Shown here piece by piece: positions 63,046-64,000 of a stretch of 64,000 nucleotides of DNA. The position numbers were made by a program, and so were the translations under genes. Each line of letters starts with the position of its first letter. Within the stretch, counting starts at the first letter, position 1. The notes beneath the pieces were generated by a model, which made no database searches, had not been told where the DNA came from, and worked only from the letters and a program-made list of their open reading frames with translations. Source of the stretch: Halomonas sp. A40-4 (GTDB taxonomy: Bacteria; Pseudomonadota; Gammaproteobacteria; Pseudomonadales; Halomonadaceae); contig NZ_CP065230.1 of NCBI RefSeq assembly GCF_015767635.1, positions 2,356,001-2,420,000 on the forward strand, in the 5' to 3' direction.

Positions 63046-63411
63046 ATGTCGTCATCCCTCTCATCAAAATCGGGCGCTATCGTCCTTCTGATAGCCTCAC
63101 TCGCCGGTCTTGCCGTCGCTCTGTATGCCTACTTCACCCCACTGACCGGGGTCACGGGAACACTCGGGGCACTGGTTGCCATCGTGGCCTGTATCGCGCT
63201 GGCAATATTGGCCCTACTTCTTGCTGCTGCAAGAGGGCGTGGTGCGTCCGTTATCCTGCGGGTACTTATTCTGATAGGCCTCGGCGGGACATTTTTCGCC
63301 GCAATGCTGCTCCATCAGTGGTGGATCGGCGTTGCGATGGTCGTGGGCCTGATCGGCCTGGTTCTTGATCTTTTCCGCCCGGCGCGCCATGCACGCCTCA
63401 CCCCTTCTTAA
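63046..63411 (+). CDS. Small four-helix membrane protein, possible detached membrane domain of glucose dehydrogenase
   Basis: A 121-residue protein made almost wholly of four predicted membrane segments (about 10-31, 38-62, 69-88 and 91-108), with AGG and GGAGG Shine-Dalgarno bases upstream. I see no motif. It lies 10 bases before a gene for an exported PQQ-dependent dehydrogenase. In the classical membrane-bound glucose dehydrogenase, a five-helix membrane domain of about 150 residues is fused to the N terminus of the propeller. Position and topology suggest that this protein is the equivalent part encoded separately; this is inference. It could instead be an unrelated small membrane protein. 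Confidence 0.7.
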   Translation: MSSSLSSKSGAIVLLIASLAGLAVALYAYFTPLTGVTGTLGALVAIVACIALAILALLLAAARGRGASVILRVLILIGLGGTFFAAMLLHQWWIGVAMVVGLIGLVLDLFRPARHARLTPS

Positions 63412-63421
63412 GGAGCTGCTC

Positions 63422-64000
63422 ATGACGACGTTTTTATCCGCCACAAGCACTCCGTTTAAACCCATTACATCTGGTTTAGGCGCGGTTACCGCTCTGACAA
63501 TTTGCCTAACGCCCATGCCGCTAATGGCTCAGGAACCGTCAGCAGAGACGGAGCAGCCAACGGCTCAAGAGGCGCCAGGGGAGCAAGCATCAGCAGGGCA
63601 AGAGAACGCCTCACCGGAAGAAACGACTAACGCCGCCCCTATCCCCTTGGTACCCGGAGAGCCGGTCTGGGATAGTTTCCACGGCCAGCTTAATGCCCAG
63701 AAATATAGCCCGCTTGATCAAATCAACGCTGATAACGTCGGCGAGCTGGAGAAAGCATGGGAAGTGCATACCGGCGATGTAGCAGATGGTTCAGGCGATT
63801 TACCCGCGACGGTCTGGTCTGCCACCCCGGTGTTTGCCAACGACACGCTGTATATCGGCACACCGTTCTACCGGGTCCTGGCACTTGACCCCGCAAGCGG
63901 CGAAGAGAAATGGAGCTTCGATACTCAATCCTCCCTTGAAGCACTGACCCAGCCCGCCCTTAAGAACCGCGGTGTGGCTTATTGGGAAGCAGATGACCCC
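63422..64000 (+). CDS. gcd: PQQ-dependent glucose/quinate dehydrogenase-like protein, N-terminal 193 residues (cut by window edge)
   Basis: The frame is open to the right edge. The product starts with a signal peptide (hydrophobic about 19-34, likely cleavage after Ala36 in LMA-QEP) and an acidic Pro/Glu/Ala-rich linker (about 37-78). The first blades of a PQQ propeller follow: YSPLDQINADNVGELEKAW, TPVFANDTLYIGTPFYRVLA and ALDPASGEEKW, closely like E. coli Gcd after its membrane domain. Such enzymes oxidise glucose or related polyols in the periplasm and pass electrons to ubiquinone. There is no N-terminal multi-helix membrane domain here. AAGGAG overlaps the stop of the preceding membrane-protein gene, so they are probably translated together. 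Catalytic residues lie outside the window. Confidence 0.88.
   Translation, partial: MTTFLSATSTPFKPITSGLGAVTALTICLTPMPLMAQEPSAETEQPTAQEAPGEQASAGQENASPEETTNAAPIPLVPGEPVWDSFHGQLNAQKYSPLDQINADNVGELEKAWEVHTGDVADGSGDLPATVWSATPVFANDTLYIGTPFYRVLALDPASGEEKWSFDTQSSLEALTQPALKNRGVAYWEADDP

Overview
The window is a dense stretch of core chromosome from a gammaproteobacterium, most probably a member of the Halomonadaceae (Halomonas-like). That placement rests on inference: gammaproteobacterial core gene order, a moderately high GC content, several acidic proteins, the short-form HisG plus HisZ system, and a rhodanese inserted between rsgA and psd as in Pseudomonas and Azotobacter. No rRNA, tRNA, CRISPR array, prophage or transposase gene was recognised. 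No stretch longer than 300 bases lacks a gene; the longest gaps (about 200 to 263 bases, at 6368-6629, 25618-25845, 30712-30974, 41400-41600 and 60960-61194) are described in the entries.

Layout. 1-6367 (minus): mlaF-mlaE-mlaD-mlaC-mlaB-ibaG-murA-hisG-hisD, a lipid-asymmetry transporter run leading into peptidoglycan and histidine genes; hisD is cut by the window edge. 6630-13697 (plus): kdsD-kdsC-lptC-lptA-lptB-rpoN-hpf-ptsN-rapZ-npr, that is Kdo synthesis and LPS export, followed by sigma-54, ribosome hibernation and the nitrogen PTS. 13719-25617: pmbA, darP and the minus-strand run mreB-mreC-mreD-maf-rng-yhdP-tldD (cell shape, RNA turnover, envelope lipid transport, peptide protease). 25846-29114: gatC-gatA-gatB amidotransferase. 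29157-36030: sixA, gpsA, htpG, a DUF1232 protein, slt and a LysE-type exporter. 36165-41399: cspA, an acidic repeat-bearing lipoprotein, a YegS-like lipid kinase, pepN and yajQ. 41601-44776: orphan cobO, purA and hisZ. 44921-55334 (minus): nine-gene run nnr-tsaE-amiB-mutL-miaA-hfq-hflX-hflK-hflC. 55462-62889: queG, orn, rsgA-rhdA-psd, and the EF-P group epmA, efp, epmB. 63046-64000: a small membrane protein followed by the start of a PQQ-dependent glucose-dehydrogenase-like gene cut by the window edge.

How the genes work together. KdsD/KdsC make Kdo for lipid A-core, LptA/B/C move LPS outward, Mla and YhdP handle phospholipids, and MurA, MreBCD, Slt and AmiB build and remodel the wall, so the first half is an envelope-assembly neighbourhood. 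HisG (short form) requires HisZ, which lies about 42 kb away in the same window. EpmA and EpmB modify Lys34 of the EF-P encoded between them.

The most noteworthy signals are: two tandem sigma-54-type sites just upstream of rpoN; a near-perfect heat-shock promoter for htpG lying partly inside the upstream gene; a 166-bp MITE-like element whose terminal repeat supplies the efp stop codon; an apparent split of the membrane-bound PQQ glucose dehydrogenase into a separate membrane protein and an exported propeller; a very acidic lipoprotein with a duplicated coiled-coil module; and a MutL with endonuclease motifs. I found no clearly new multi-gene system. The split dehydrogenase and the acidic lipoprotein are the best candidates for something undescribed.
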